The notes: generated by a model not told the origin, from the letters alone. A stretch of 64,000 nt of DNA from Limnephilus marmoratus (GCA_917880885.1 OU862916.1:48334831-48398830), one strand, 5' to 3'; counted from the stretch's first letter, positions 10,002 to 21,225 are shown. A program made the numbers and translations.

Positions 10002-11317
10002 GTGCAGACAGACACGCAACCGTTATTAGTATTTTATTACTTATGTTTATTACGTGTGCTCTCTTGTATTCCAATGTCTTTGGTGCCCTCGAAGGTTTAA
10101 TAAAAAAATATATAATTAAAATGTTTAAAAAAGTTTAAAAGTTTTTACAACAGACATGTACTTCCAAAACCAATTTCCTTTCAGCCATTTTTTAATACGC
10201 CTTTTTACTAGTAAATCATAACATAAATTCTATTAAAAACGTATTAAATGATTATAAAATGTCATAAATGTAATGATATATAATGTGATGACATATAGTA
10301 CTACCTCCTGTTATAATAATGTAATATCTTTTAATTATTGTTTCATTTTGTTATAAAGCATACATTAACAGTATAAAGAAGCTTCGACTATCCAACTAGG
10401 AAGATCTCCGTTCTGGAACAGTCAATTGACAGGTTTCGTTTATATTGGGTATGTAGGCACATGATTATTCATATATGTAGTATTAAGTAAAGTTTACATT
10501 CACAGATTCTATTCACATAATTAATAATTATAATATTCGATACAGTAGGATAGTAGTAGTAGACTATGTTCTAGAATCAATTTATTATCGAATATGTAAG
10601 AAAACGTGTTTTCGCAGTGAGTATAGAAGAAAAAACGGTAAAGGAAAAAAATAAGAATTTGGGAAACAAATAAATATATAGGGCATTCGGAATGCATAAT
10701 TATCACATGATTACTGTTTAATTTATGGACACATAATACAATAGTATATTGAGGAAATCTATATTTTGTTTCTCAGACTGGCAAATTGTATATGTATGAA
10801 TTAATTAACTTGTAAACTGTTGATTTTCCTAAAATATAAATAATTTTCCTTGGTTGAGCATACAACTTTATGTCCATAAGAAAATATCATAAACGATTTT
10901 AACTTCGAACAGAAAAATGTCCAGGATAAAATAGTAAATTTTGTATACTCGTAGAAAAATCAATTTCCAGATAGGAACAAACTTAAATTTTCTAGACCTT
11001 TGGATGTATTTTATATTTTGTGTCCCTCAATCATCTCTATATTTTGCTGATTCTTGAAAACTTTCACCCGTGCAACGCCGGCAGTTCTCTTCGTCAGCCC
11101 ACCATATGTGTGGGTGACCTATGTTTGAATACCACCTGTCATCCTTTAATCTTCCAACCAGGCCAGCTTAGTCCCATTTGAATGCGGATATTGTGACAGC
11201 AGGTTCCTTATGTTGACCACTTTCTATTTTATTTTATTAAAAATATCTCTTTAAATGTATACAATAACATCAACAGAGAATGCAAAACCATTATGGAACT
11301 GAAGGAATTTATTTTTT
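10002..11317. other. Unassigned intergenic sequence
   Basis: More than 1.3 kb with no recognised gene or repeat; AT-rich, short open frames only. Confidence 0.4.
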
Positions 11318-11825
11318 TATAAGAAAAAATCTCTTTTTATAACTTTTGAAGGTAATTCCCATCAATGTAATATATCATAGAAGAAGATATCAATAATAAT
11401 GTAAACGAAAATATGGAAGAGAACAAGACACAGAAAATTATAAAAAAAACAGTGGTCGCAACTTAGACTCCAGCTATTGCCATCACACAGACACAGAAAA
11501 ACCAGTGGCAATAGCGAAATTCCCGGTTAGACGAGAGGTCTGGGAGAGGAAGAGGACCACTGTCTTTTTATAATTTCATCTTGTCTTAGTCTTGTTCTCT
11601 TTCATATTTTCGTTTAGACGAGGGGTCTAGGTTCGAGTTCCAATTGCGACCATTGACTTTTTGAAAAATTCTATGGTCGCAAATGGTCAATGGTCAAAAG
11701 TCAATTTTGTGTCTTGTTCTTTTTCATATTTTTGTTTTCATTATTATCGTTATCTTCTCCTTCAATGAAATATTATATTGATAGGAATAACCTTCAAAAG
11801 TTATAAAAAGAGAGTTTTTCTTATA
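11318..11825. mobile_element. Inverted tRNA-derived SINE-like unit, copy 1
   Basis: Left arm from 11318 (ATAAGAAAAAATCTCTTTTT, AACTTTTGAAGGTAATTCCC, GAGAACAAGACACAGAAAA) is repeated inverted at about 11700-11825. Inside each arm lies tRNA-like sequence: GGTCGCAACTTAGACTCC on the left, and GGTCTAGGTTCGAGTTCCAA (a pol III B box) near 11622-11641 on the right. The centre has GGCAATAGCGAAATTCCCGG, an A-box-like segment. It resembles two SINEs head to head with rearrangements. Related copies are at 31086-31570 and 52961-53412. Confidence 0.65.
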
Positions 11826-12178
11826 CCAAAACCGAGTGTGCTTTAGACCACACGACTGAAGTAAAACTTAGGAAGAAAGAAAATACGCGCGCGCACTGCT
11901 TTCTCTTACTCCTACAGTGCGATACAGACAATAGGCCTGCACTGTGTCTTAGATATACAAAGCGTTACTGGCTATGAGGGAAAGAGAGAAAGAAAATATG
12001 TGCTTGCACCTCTCTCTCTCTTGCCCCTACGGTAATAAACAAAACGTAACTCTTTCTCTTTCTATCATCATTAACTTATATCTCCCTCTCAACTACCGTT
12101 CGCCTCGCTTTGTGTAACGCTCTCGTCACCCATTCACCAGCTTACTCTCCAATCAAGCGTGCGTAAAGAAATTTAACT
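11826..12178 (+). repeat. Dispersed family K copy
   Basis: It begins CCGAGTGTGCTTTAGACCAC and GACTGAAGTAAAACTT, and ends CACCAGCTTACTCTCCAATC then GCGTGCGTAAAGAAATTTAA. The same ends are seen at 47060-47610. The middle is specific to this copy and includes pyrimidine-rich CTCTCTCTCTC tracts. It abuts the inverted SINE-like unit exactly. Confidence 0.6.
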
Positions 12179-12234
12179 TAAAAAAATAGAATAGTCATTT
12201 AGACTTTTATGAAAAGGCAATAGTTCCATATTAA

Positions 12235-12661
12235 TAAATTCGGTTACATTTATGCGATTTAATAAAGAAATTATTTCTCCCTGCGTGTCCTTTCCCATTC
12301 GTCCCATTCCCCTTCCGCCACCCCTTTTTCTACCGCGTCCCCTTCCCCTCACGCGTTCCCTCTCCGCCTTCACTCTCCCCACACCCCTCTCCCGTTTCCC
12401 ACATCCCGCGAACCCTCTTCCGCCCTCCCGCATTCCATACATTCAGTCCCGTAACTTTAAACAGCTAGCCTGCCACCTGTTGAAATTTTTTATACAAATT
12501 TCATAATGTCAGAGCTCACCAGGATATATAGAAACCATCTCGGGCATGCACATATCAAATCCCAAAAGTTTCATCGCAATCGGATTAATGGCTTAGCAAC
12601 GAAATCTCAAATACGATTACGTACTCTTATAAGCATGTTTTGATTTTATATATTATATAGA
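12235..12661 (-). mobile_element. Non-autonomous Helitron family, copy D (decayed 3' end)
   Basis: On the minus strand it starts at A|TCTATATAATATATAAAATC (12661), passes GTGAGCTCTGACATTATGAA and a purine-rich core, and reaches GAGAAATAATTTCTTTATTAA, as in copy A (29291-29762). The terminal hairpin and CTAG are degraded. Two long overlapping open frames here (12173-12442 and 12252-12506) read the low-complexity purine/pyrimidine tract and are not genes. Confidence 0.6.
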
Positions 12662-13894
12662 TTTTATCACTAACGACATTTAGCATAATTCAAAACATTA
12701 ACTTATCTTGTTTTTAGTCAAATCATATGATTTTATTTATTGAAATTTTGATTAACGTTATTTGAGAGACTCATCTAATTTTTTCAAGAAAGTTATAATT
12801 TGGGAATGGTATCTGTATACTTCATACACGGGTGTATAAATAAACATTTCGTTTTTCGGTAAACAAAACAACCATAAACTAAAGGAAAGAATAGAAAAAA
12901 TAGTTTTGGAGAGGGATTGGTCAGTTGGGCATAATCAATTAATTAGGCAGCATAGAAATTATTAGAAGTGTCAAGAACACGTATTTAATTATTGTATGCT
13001 ACAATAACTAACAAGACAAATGTTTCCCCGGCGAGACGCGCTGTTAACACAAATTGGTTGATATAAAAAAATCTTATTCTTTTCTAAAAAAATGTTCTGT
13101 AGTTTCATGTAAATACGTGATCTTTTGATCCGGATTTTGGATAAGTGTACCCTTTTCACTTTATTGTAATAGAATATAGAAATATAGGGGGGAGTTATCT
13201 CAAAGAACTGCTGTATTATGAGAACGGAATATCTTGTTCCCGGGGTCGCAGGACATCAATAAAGGATATGCGATGCTCAAAGAATGAAACACTTTCTTGG
13301 TTTTCCATAAATAAAACCTTTTTTGTCAGTTTAAAATGCTTCACCCTCGAGAAAAAGGTTCTTACTTGGTGTATCATGTAGATTTGGTCACAAATTTGTT
13401 CAAAGGGATGAGAGGAAAAAATATTTGACGGTTACAGTGACGCCCGAAAATATGTTTATTTGTTTACTTCAAAAATTGCTAGAGTTGTTAGGACGTGTTG
13501 TTATATTTAGCTGGCGGAACAATCAGTAAATGTTGTACTGACATTACTTGGAGTAAAAAATATAAATGAAATTTTGGTCTCCAATGATATTTTAGACTCT
13601 TTTTTTTACTGGCCTGTCTTAAAACAGAATATCCCCGGCGAGACGAGAGTGTGTGTAAACCCTACTTAATAGGTTTCTATGCCAACTCAGTATCAAGTCA
13701 ACTCAACACCTCTTTGAAAAGTCGTCATTAGAAGCTAGGAACAAAATAATTTTAAAATAGCCCTTAATCCTAACCTAACATAACCTATTTAACTAATTTT
13801 TTAATATTTTTTATCATCACTCTTAATGAGCTTTCTGAGGTTGTTCTGAGTTGATTTCATTCTGAGTTCGCCGGTCACCCTTATATAGATGCAC
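12662..13894. other. Unassigned; small shared motifs
   Basis: No gene was recognised. CCCCGGCGAGACG occurs at about 13025 and 13633. AAATATAAATGAAA followed by TTGGTCTC (about 13557-13585) recurs at 22305-22335, so a dispersed repeat edge is likely. Confidence 0.35.
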
Positions 13895-14590
13895 CTAATC
13901 GAACGTTATTAATAGCCTTGCGTCAGTGTGGTTGAATTTAAGAATCCGGCTTCCAACGCATGCCTGCCGCCGCGCCTTACCTTTACGATTTTCAGACAAA
14001 GCTACCGCTATAATTTGGTTTCTAATTCAAGAATTCGTCACAAAATGATGCCATTTTCACAGGCAAGACGCAAAGGGACGTGCGCTTCGTAGGTATAAGT
14101 TCTATGATTTTTTTTTAACCCGGTGTATCTTCGGTGTATGTAAAAATGTCTGTATGTGTGCATATATCCACAAAACGTGTACCACTCATAGATATCAAAC
14201 AAACCGTCAAAAAAATTACTTATTCCTTTCATCTTGCCCAAGGTAGCCCGAACATCGGGTAAAAAAAATCCATCAGGAGACATTACTACAGTTTGCAAGA
14301 CAAAAGGGTTAATTTCTCCCTGTAACTTGCAAAAAACCAATGTATAATATATATAATATACCTGGATATACCGGATTTCGAAAGATAATAAAAATACTTG
14401 TATCAAGGGGCTGTACATATACGTCATTGCCCGTCTAGGTTACTTTTTCGCGGTGACAGTGGATACGAGGAACGGGCTAATTTTGGAACCAGCTCCTATT
14501 GGATTTACAAAATGAACACTAACTAGGCGAAAGCCGAACCAAAAACCGCCCGCAGGACCTAAACCTGCGGAGCTGGTTTTTAACTGCTAG
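13895..14590 (+). mobile_element. Family S copy 1 with Helitron-type 3' end
   Basis: Blocks at 13895-14140 and 14430-14530 match, inverted, the S copies at 28513-28985 and 40885-41285 (GAACGTTATTAATA, AGAATCCGGCTTCCAACGCA, GGAACCAGCTCCTATTGGAT). The right end has a hairpin (AACCTGC / GCTGGTT, 14562-14578) followed by TTTAACTG and CTAG (14587-14590) next to T, a Helitron-like end. The frame at 14038-14427 on the minus strand is partly inside S, has no recognised domain, and is not called as a gene. Confidence 0.5.
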
Positions 14591-15799
14591 TAATAATAAT
14601 GTTGTCCTGAGGATGGAAGGCAACTTCTGAAAATGAACAACAACTACAGCAAAATATTTTTTTTGTCGGAACTTAACGAGTAAAACCCTAAATTGTTATT
14701 TAACCATTGAAAACAATATTAGCAACTCCTAAATGAAAGTTTGAAACAGGAAAATCAAAAAATACGGTCGCTTCTAGGAATATAGATTCTTGATGCGATC
14801 GAAATTTTTTCTGTTTCAAACTTTCTTTAGAGAATTTCTAGTGTTGTCTTCAATGATAAAGTGGTATAAAATAAATTAATGCACATTATAGTTATGATTT
14901 CACTTCACGAAGTAATTTTAGTGAATTTTACGAATAGTTAAAATACTACTATTAATTTATTTTACGAAATTCTCTTCTGTATTAAAAAGTTCGTAAATAT
15001 TTTTTATTATGCTATCAAACAATAATGAAGAGAATAAGATGATTCAGCATCGTCAATTATCAATATTGTTCAGACGTATATTATAATGGAATTTATGGAT
15101 TAATCCCTGAATTAATATCAAATTCAGCTTCGCAATAAATCATGTCTTTGTGAGTGGTACAAGGCTTGTCAATTAATAATCAACCCTTCGCTAAATGACA
15201 GCGTCAGATGGTATGGAGGGAGGGGGGGGGGGGGGTATTGCCATTTGGCGGGAGGAACATTCTCGGGGTGAGACATATTTATGATAATTACCGTGGAAAT
15301 TCAAGCATTTGGTTGTGATAATGCGAAGATTTACCGAATCGGCTGTTAACGATATCCAAAAATTTTAACAATAAGATAGAAATTTAGTGGAATACGTAAT
15401 GAAGAGATAAGCTGGTAGACGTATTTGTTGGCGTGTGCAAGAGACAGAAGGAGTATTAAATTTATAAAACCCATACAGTGTCTTATGGTATACATAAGTT
15501 TGGTTTTGGCAAAGCATCCATAAACTCTGCAACATTTTAGTCACCAACGCCACTGAAAGAGTGAATGGTTTTTTGTGCAAAATTATCTACAAATTCTATA
15601 CTGTGTTCAAATGTGACAATTCGAACATAAACATGTAGGTACTCTTCTGGATAGAAACCATGATTGAGGAAACCGGCCAACGCGGCGGGTGCAGGCCTTT
15701 TGTCCATGTAAACGTATTCCCCAATTTCCTTTCTGGATTTTGACAATACCGCAAATATTTTTTAATATGATATACCTAGAAGCCGACCACTTGTGTCTA
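14591..15799. other. Unassigned; G14 homopolymer at 15222-15235
   Basis: No gene was recognised. A run of 14 G follows GGAGGGA at 15215-15221. Short minus-strand frames at 15365-15746 have no recognised domain. Confidence 0.4.
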
Positions 15800-17488
15800 T
15801 ATTTTATTTTAATTTTATTTTAGCATATAAAATATAATGTACATTTAGATGATGCAATAATTTGCGTACATGTTCATGTTCAAATATCTTAATTAATACC
15901 ACTCTTCCATGGAAGCATTAGCTTGTGTTTGGAAGAGTAGTGTACATTTTTTAAATGCTATATTATATCATAAGTTCTTAAATTACAATGTGAATGTAAA
16001 AAAACAATAAGTTTTAAGTTCGGTGTTATGTAATTATAAGTATTTATCAACTATCAAACAATTTTATTATTTGGATAATGTATCTAGAATTATCATTAGA
16101 ATTATTGTAATTAGTTGTTAAAAACAAAACAAAATTTAACTTATTTGAAGAATGGAGTATCACTAGGAAACTGAGTTATAAGTTATTTTTGAGATTAGAT
16201 TAGTCGGAAACTGTTTTTTTTTTTTGAGATTATCTTTAAAATATTTTTTTGCAGTGTTTATTAATTGGATTTTATCATTAATTTTTCTAATTTCATCCGG
16301 TAGTCGGTTGAAAATAAGTCTTCCTTGATAAGTATAAAAAATTTTGTGCGAAGGAAGTGTTTAATTTTGGGCATGAAAAAATATATTTATGTCTTGTACG
16401 GTTTTCAGTTATAAATTGATACTTTTCTTTTTCTTTTATAATTTGAATCAAAGCATTTCTATTGTACAGATCTTTGAATGAAGCCCTTGGAATTCCTTAA
16501 ATAATTGATCCGTTGGGTAGTCAGAAGGTTTTTTTAATATAATTTTAATTATTAACCTCTGCACAACTTCAATTGGGGAAAGATTAGTTTTGTATGCGGA
16601 TCCCCAGCTAATGATAGCATATTGTAAAGTTGATTGAACCAAAGCGTAATATATCAGATATAAGTTTTTAACAGATAAAAAATTTCTGATTCTTAAAAAT
16701 ATATAAATCAATTTTCTAATTTTTTTGACAACTTGACAAATTTGTTCCTTCCATTTCAAATTTTTATCGATAATAACTCCTAAATATTTGATTGTGTTTG
16801 TTGTTTTTAATATTGTGCAGTTTGGTATACAATAGTTTTTATTATGTGTTTTGGAATTATCATGGATGATGATGTCAATGTTTTTAGGGGTATCATTTTT
16901 ATGTATTGCAAATGGAATTACAAATGTTTTATCACTATTTAGTGATAGTAAATTTACGTCGAAGAAATTCTTTAAAATATTTATATCTTCGGTGGCTTTA
17001 AATGTTACCTTTTCCCAAGTTTTATCGCTAATTATTAGTACCGTATCATCGGCATATGAAGTAATTTGGCCATGTAGTGGTTGAAAAAAAATGTCATTGA
17101 CATATATGGTGAAAAGGATTGGTCCGATTACTGTACTTTGCGGAATTCCAAAGTCTGATATTTCTTTATCGCTATTAATTTGATTTATTTTTACCACTTG
17201 CGGTCGATTTTTTAGGTAGTTCGAAATCCATTTAATCGCATTGTCTTTTATACCTACATTGTTCAGTTTTTTTAGCAGAATCTCATGGGATATACTATCA
17301 AAGGCTTTTCTGAGATCAATAAATATACCGGCACATTTTTCACCTTTATCCAATGATTCGTTGATGTATGAGGTTACATTAGCAATAGAATCTTGTGTGC
17401 AGAGTGACTTTATAAAACCAAACTGTTTTTTGTGAAGAATTTTATTACTTTCTAGGAAAGTATTTTGATAATTTTGATTAGTTACTTC
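15800..17488 (-). mobile_element. 5'-truncated non-LTR retrotransposon (LINE)
   Basis: The minus strand carries the reverse transcriptase frame (16163-17488), a 3' untranslated region with an inverted CACTCTTCC / GGAAGAGTAGTG pair (about 15900-15945), and an A-rich tail of TTTTA-type repeats on the plus strand at about 15797-15825. The 5' side ends abruptly at about 17490 within the RT domain, typical of incomplete reverse transcription. The endonuclease domain is absent. Confidence 0.8.
16163..17488 (-). pseudogene. LINE reverse transcriptase, broken by two frameshifts
   Basis: The frame opens at 17488 without a start codon. It shows KQFGFIKSLCTQDSI, then RT motif 3 FIDLRKAFDSISH, motif 4 GIPQSTVIGPILF (the family usually has GVPQGSVLGP, so the glycine of PQG is changed), and the catalytic YADDT. 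Past LVQSTLQYAIISWGSAYKTN the C-terminal domain shifts frame near 16465 (into DLYNRNALIQIIKEKEKYQF) and again near 16330 (into GRLIFNRLPDEIRKIN), and stops at 16163-16165. These shifts and the truncation make it non-functional. The family looks CR1/jockey-like; the exact clade is not resolved. Confidence 0.85.
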
Positions 17489-17697
17489 TTATAGGTGTTA
17501 GGACACTCCAAAAATTATTAATACTGCCTGGTTTGAACGCCATCAATGTAGTATGAGGTGCAGTTGTCCCTTTCGCCGAGTATTCGGGTTAATAAGGGCG
17601 ACAGTGACATCAACAACTTTTTAGAAATACCCTTTGTTCAAATTTCTCGGGGACCGGGTGTTCTATCAACCTGCGTTATAATTTTGCATTTTGTTTA
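17489..17697. other. Short unassigned spacer between LINE and Harbinger element
   Basis: About 200 bases with no recognised repeat. It contains GCCGAGTATTCGGGTTAATA. It is the likely older target DNA of both flanking insertions. Confidence 0.35.
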
Positions 17698-17898
17698 AGG
17701 GAGATACATACTAAGCCCACGCGACGCGACGCAACGTTCCTGTCCATGTTCACACTGGCCGACGTAGGCAAGCGTCGCTGTGACCACGTGAAAAGGGGTC
17801 TCTGGTTGTGCGCAGGCGCGTTTGATTCGACACATTTGACATTTATTTTTTAGGTTATGTTTATGTGATTCTCTTCTTAGCAGACGACAGCTTTGCCA

Positions 17899-18218
17899 TG
17901 TCTTCTGAAAGCGAATTTGAAGATGATTTGCTACGATTATTATTATTAAATCAATATTCTCATAAAAAGAAAAATAAAAAAGTGAGAAGTATTTGGGTCC
18001 ACAACATTAACAAACAAAGACAAATGTTTGGAGAGTTCCATACTTTAGTAAAGGAACTAGAATCTGATGAAGGACGATTCTTCATATACTTCCGTATGAG
18101 TAAAGTGGTACTTGAAGAGCTTCACAGCATAATTGAATATGACATAAAAAAAGAAAACATATGTCTTCGAAAGTCAATTGGGACCAGAAAAAGACTGGCA
18201 GTTGTGTCTAAGGTTTGA
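17899..18218 (+). pseudogene. PIF/Harbinger transposase, N-terminal fragment (HARBI1-like)
   Basis: A frame of 106 codons from ATG 17899 (an in-frame upstream ATG at 17865 is also open). It has an acidic, leucine-rich start, a basic KKKNKK stretch, then RSIWVHNINKQRQMFGEFHT, DEGRFFIYFRMS and RKRLAVVSK. These correspond to the family's conserved WVH.I...R..GEF / FFKYFRMS / ERLAV positions. It ends just where the helix-turn-helix and DDE domain should begin. AAGGTTTGA at 18209-18217 could be a relic splice donor, but no continuation exists before the right TIR. Confidence 0.75.
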
Positions 18219-18228
18219 TTGTCATTCA

Positions 18229-18398
18229 TTATAGGGGTAAAATATTGAAAGTCATGCCATGAATGGCTAAAATTTCCTCCCAAGCTGCACTGCGTATGCA
18301 GAATCTCTATAATCCTCTGATTTGATTTTATAAATAACTTCGTGCCATCTAACAGTTTCAATGAACTGTTCGTCATCTATTTTTGAATAATATCTGTC
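18229..18398 (-). pseudogene. MADF/Myb-like DNA-binding protein fragment of the Harbinger element
   Basis: On the minus strand 18398 downward reads DDEQFIETVRWHEVIYKIKS and EDYRDSAYA, then after a one-base shift AAWEEILAIHGM. This matches the MADF pattern (acidic start, FI..V..H..LY, aromatic DYR, then AWEEIA). PIF/Harbinger elements carry such a second gene, which helps bring the transposase to the nucleus and to DNA. It is convergent with the transposase fragment, frameshifted, and truncated after about 50 residues. TTTTTTTGACAG just upstream looks like a splice acceptor. Confidence 0.65.
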
Positions 18399-18700
18399 AA
18401 AAAAACAACCACAGATAAAGGGAAACATAACTTTAGATACTTAGATAATACCACAAAGATGTAAAATCATCTCGTAGTAAGCGTGACCATACTCCCTCCA
18501 CCTTACACATGGCCCACGCCAATCTGGCTGTGGCAGATCCGCGTCGTGTAGGGGGCGTCGGTTTGCGTTGCGTGGGGCTAGTCTGATTCTAAAGCACCCG
18601 TTTCCATAGAAAATGTATGGACGGTAAGTAGTTCAGATATGGAAATGGTGACGTCTACCTACGTCGCGTCGCGTTGCATGGGCTTAGTGTGGTTTTACCT

Positions 18701-19232
18701 TCATTTATATATTACTTTTAAATAGTATTTTTATTTCGGTTTTCCATAAAATATATAATTTAATCATTTGATTTACTCACTAATATACGAGTATTATACG
18801 ATCATTGTATTATATTATAATGTATTATTCGACTACCGTGATTCGGGCGATAGATTTTGTAATGTATCGTAAAAGCTTTCCAACTACTACGCGAGATGTC
18901 AGCAGGGAAGTACTTACACTTGACTAGCAGAGGTGCCGATGTCGCCTTTGCCATCTCGTAGGTCAGCACCGCCACCGCAGCAGATAAAATCTTGCTCTCT
19001 CCCAGTTAGATCGGCTAACTTGTAGTCTTATTATTGTAAATACGTAAACATACATAAACCAGATTGTTATTAATGATCATCGTTTAAACCTCCACAAGTT
19101 AAGTGTTTTGGAGCATTTAAAAAGTACCGAAGACGACAGATTTTTACAAATTTATACATCTTGTTTATTTTTCTAACATTAATTTTACTGTCAAATGGGT
19201 CACTTTCAGCTTTATTCAGGATTATTTTCAGA
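18701..19232. other. Unassigned intergenic sequence
   Basis: No gene was recognised. It shares TTTGCCATCTCGTAGGT (about 18948) with the mariner remnant at 23548, which is too short to assign. Confidence 0.35.
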
Positions 19233-19637
19233 TCATAATAATAATATATATAAAATCAATTTAGTTTGTTTGTTTGTTCGTATTTTATGCGATGCCATAC
19301 CTTTCATCTGATTGCGATGAAACTTTGGTGATATGTTGTGCGCGCGCCCGCACAGTTTATCGGCTATATATAATGGTGGGCTCTGGCATTATGAAATTTG
19401 TATAAATGAAAATGTGTGCATTCCATATATTTTAGCGGCAGGAAGGAAAGGCAGGAGGGGTGAGGACGGGGGAGGGGGTGGGGGTTCTCGGGAGAGATGA
19501 TGAGGGAGGGGGAAGGAGGGAAAGGTGGAATCGAAATGCGGGAGGGGAAGGGGACTCGGAAGGTGAACGGGTACGCATGGGACATGCAGAATGTATTTCT
19601 TTGAATGACATTGCAACGCATGCCGGATAGCAGCTGG
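19233..19637 (+). mobile_element. Non-autonomous Helitron family, copy C
   Basis: Starts A|TCATAATAATAATATATATA and ends GCAACGCATGCC, GGATAGCAG, CTGG (19634-19637) followed by T, consistent with the CTRR rule. It shares GGGCTCTGGCATTATGAAAT with copy A. The core is strongly purine-rich on plus (GGAGGGGGTGGGG-type). The terminal hairpin is degraded (GACAT instead of GGCAT). Confidence 0.65.
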
Positions 19638-19639
19638 TC

Positions 19640-19673
19640 TAATGTGCATTACAGATTGATGTAATGCACATTA
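19640..19673. repeat. 14-bp perfect hairpin beside Helitron C
   Basis: TAATGTGCATTACA at 19640-19653 pairs exactly with 19660-19673; the loop is GATTGA. It lies three bases downstream of the Helitron C end. Confidence 0.7.
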
Positions 19674-20667
19674 CAATACATACACATAACTTTGAATGAT
19701 TTTTTTACAACGATAGATATTTTAGAGTTCTGGCCTAAAATGGCTCTTGAAATCTTCATGGCCAGTGTTGAAAATGTCAAGAGACCTAGAGGAATCATTT
19801 CAGGTATCATGCACCATACCTCTTGTCTTGGCCAGAACGTCCGTTCTGCCATGTGGAATACAGAACAAGTCGTGGCGACGACCCTGACGGTAGTTGTTTG
19901 GTACGAACAATTTAAGAACCTTCCAAGAGGTATATATAAGAGGAACTTTAGACGACGGGACTATAATTGCACTGGTATGTGTGTTTTTTTTTCGTTGACT
20001 GATTTGAACCTTTCGACGAAATAACACTTATAAATAAATAGTTTCCATTTAGGAACAAAGAGAAATACTTTTGTTCCGCATTCAATGAATGTTGCCGGTG
20101 GTGTATAGCTGCTTGTGACACATCCTCTGGTCAATCGAACAACTATACAAAGGAATGGACTGATTGTGTAGACTGATCGTAAAAGCCCCGGCGTCCCTTT
20201 GTAAACGCAGAAGTCATGTTGAAGGAGTAGATACACACAACATGCGACATTCTCACTTTACAGGTGGAATAATAGTATGGTTTCTTTGTAGCAAATGGAA
20301 GTAAAATATTTACCTTTGTTTAACTTAGAGAAATAAGCTTTCCTTTATTATGTTTTACATGATAAGACAGAAGTTTATTCGGGAAAACATAAAGTTGTGC
20401 TAGCATTTTTGAAATGATGAATTGAAGGCTGAACATAGCGGGGAGAGGAACGAAATGGATAAGAGGAAGGTGTGGAAGGACCTGGCTGGTTATATCTGGA
20501 CCCCTAGCACTGACGATCTATAAGGATAAAACAACATTTGACGTCGAATATATTAAGAACACTTAGTCATTGTAAACTGTTATTTATTCGTTGGCCATCT
20601 GCAGTAATACCAGAGAACGAGAAGTTACTGAAAGTTATCGATACGATCCTTATCCTTGTCTAGGGGT
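19674..20667. other. Unassigned; diverged G-like fragment near 20428-20510
   Basis: No gene was recognised. AGCGGGGAGAGGAACGAAAT, GAGGAAGGTGTGGAAG and ACCTGGCTGGTTATATCTGG follow the order of family G. Overlapping short frames at 19649-20236 on both strands show no domain. Confidence 0.35.
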
Positions 20668-20900
20668 CCTGGGGTCCTAGCATGGTCGATCGATATAGGT
20701 TTTATCGAAAATGTCGGTAACTTGTCATCGCTCCCGAGCACGACTGCAGGCCTCTAACCTACAACGACTAAGGGTTCCTAATTTATTTGACGTGAACTTT
20801 TATTTTTTCGTTAGCGGCCTGCAGTCGTGCTCTGGAGTGATGACAAGTTACCGACATTTTTGATAAAACCTATGTCGATCGACCATGCTAGGTACCCTGG
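20668..20900. mobile_element. Foldback element with 83-bp arms
   Basis: 20676-20758 (CCTAGCATGGTCGATCGATA to GCAGGCCTCTAAC) is repeated inverted at 20810-20892 with about five mismatches. The spacer is 51 bp. Outer bases (CCTGGGGT / ACCCTGG) extend the arms by several more bases. It has no coding content. Confidence 0.8.
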
Positions 20901-21069
20901 TCATCAAATACGGTTAAAGCAATTCCAAGCATTGTTTGATTCTTATTATTGCGGTATTTTACGTATCGATCGCTCTGAAACGTGCTGAAAATACTCTGTA
21001 CATTTTTTTTAAATTAATACATTATAAAATAACACAAATCACTAAAATAAAACTTGCTTGGGTAATTTT

Positions 21070-21225
21070 ATATTCATTTTTCGTATAACCCCACATTCCT
21101 ACCAACACCTAATACATCTTTCCTTCCAGAACTTCCTGTCCTTCTGTTCCTTTCTGTTCCACACATCATGCTCAAAGATGACACAGGCCCTGAGGGTAAT
21201 TATTTACTTCAGGGCCTACTAATGA
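21070..21225 (-). repeat. Family H fragment
   Basis: It includes the complement of the H block with CACATCATGCTCAAAGATGA and the palindrome relative AGGCCCTGAGGGTAATTATT to TTCAGGGCCT, here with arm mismatches. It ends at about 21220. Confidence 0.55.

Larger units (their letters stand above)
17698..18700 (+). mobile_element. PIF/Harbinger element, internally deleted
   Basis: The ends are inverted: left AGGGAGATACATACTAAGCCC (17698-17718) and right-end complement AGGTAAAACCACACTAAGCCC, continuing as GCGACGCGACGC-type sequence. Flanking triplets are TTA (left) and TCA (right), close to the TWA target site of the superfamily with one change. Inside are the start of the transposase-type gene on plus and the start of a MADF/Myb-like gene on minus, arranged convergently. 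That is the known two-gene layout of PIF/Harbinger. The DDE catalytic region is gone. Confidence 0.8.

Noticed and set aside
12173..12506. Arg/Gly-rich and Pro-rich open frames on both strands
   Set aside because: They read the polypurine/polypyrimidine core of Helitron copy D. The same artefact recurs at 19364-19649, 26786-27213 and 29331-29871.
14038..14427. 129-codon minus-strand open frame
   Set aside because: Partly inside family S, absent from the other S copies, and without a recognised domain.
15222..15235. G14 run as a functional element
   Set aside because: A single homopolymer with no partner runs. It may also be length-uncertain in sequencing.
18948..18964. Second mariner remnant near 18900-19000
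   Set aside because: Only TTTGCCATCTCGTAGGT is shared with the mariner at 23548; no further protein similarity was found around it.
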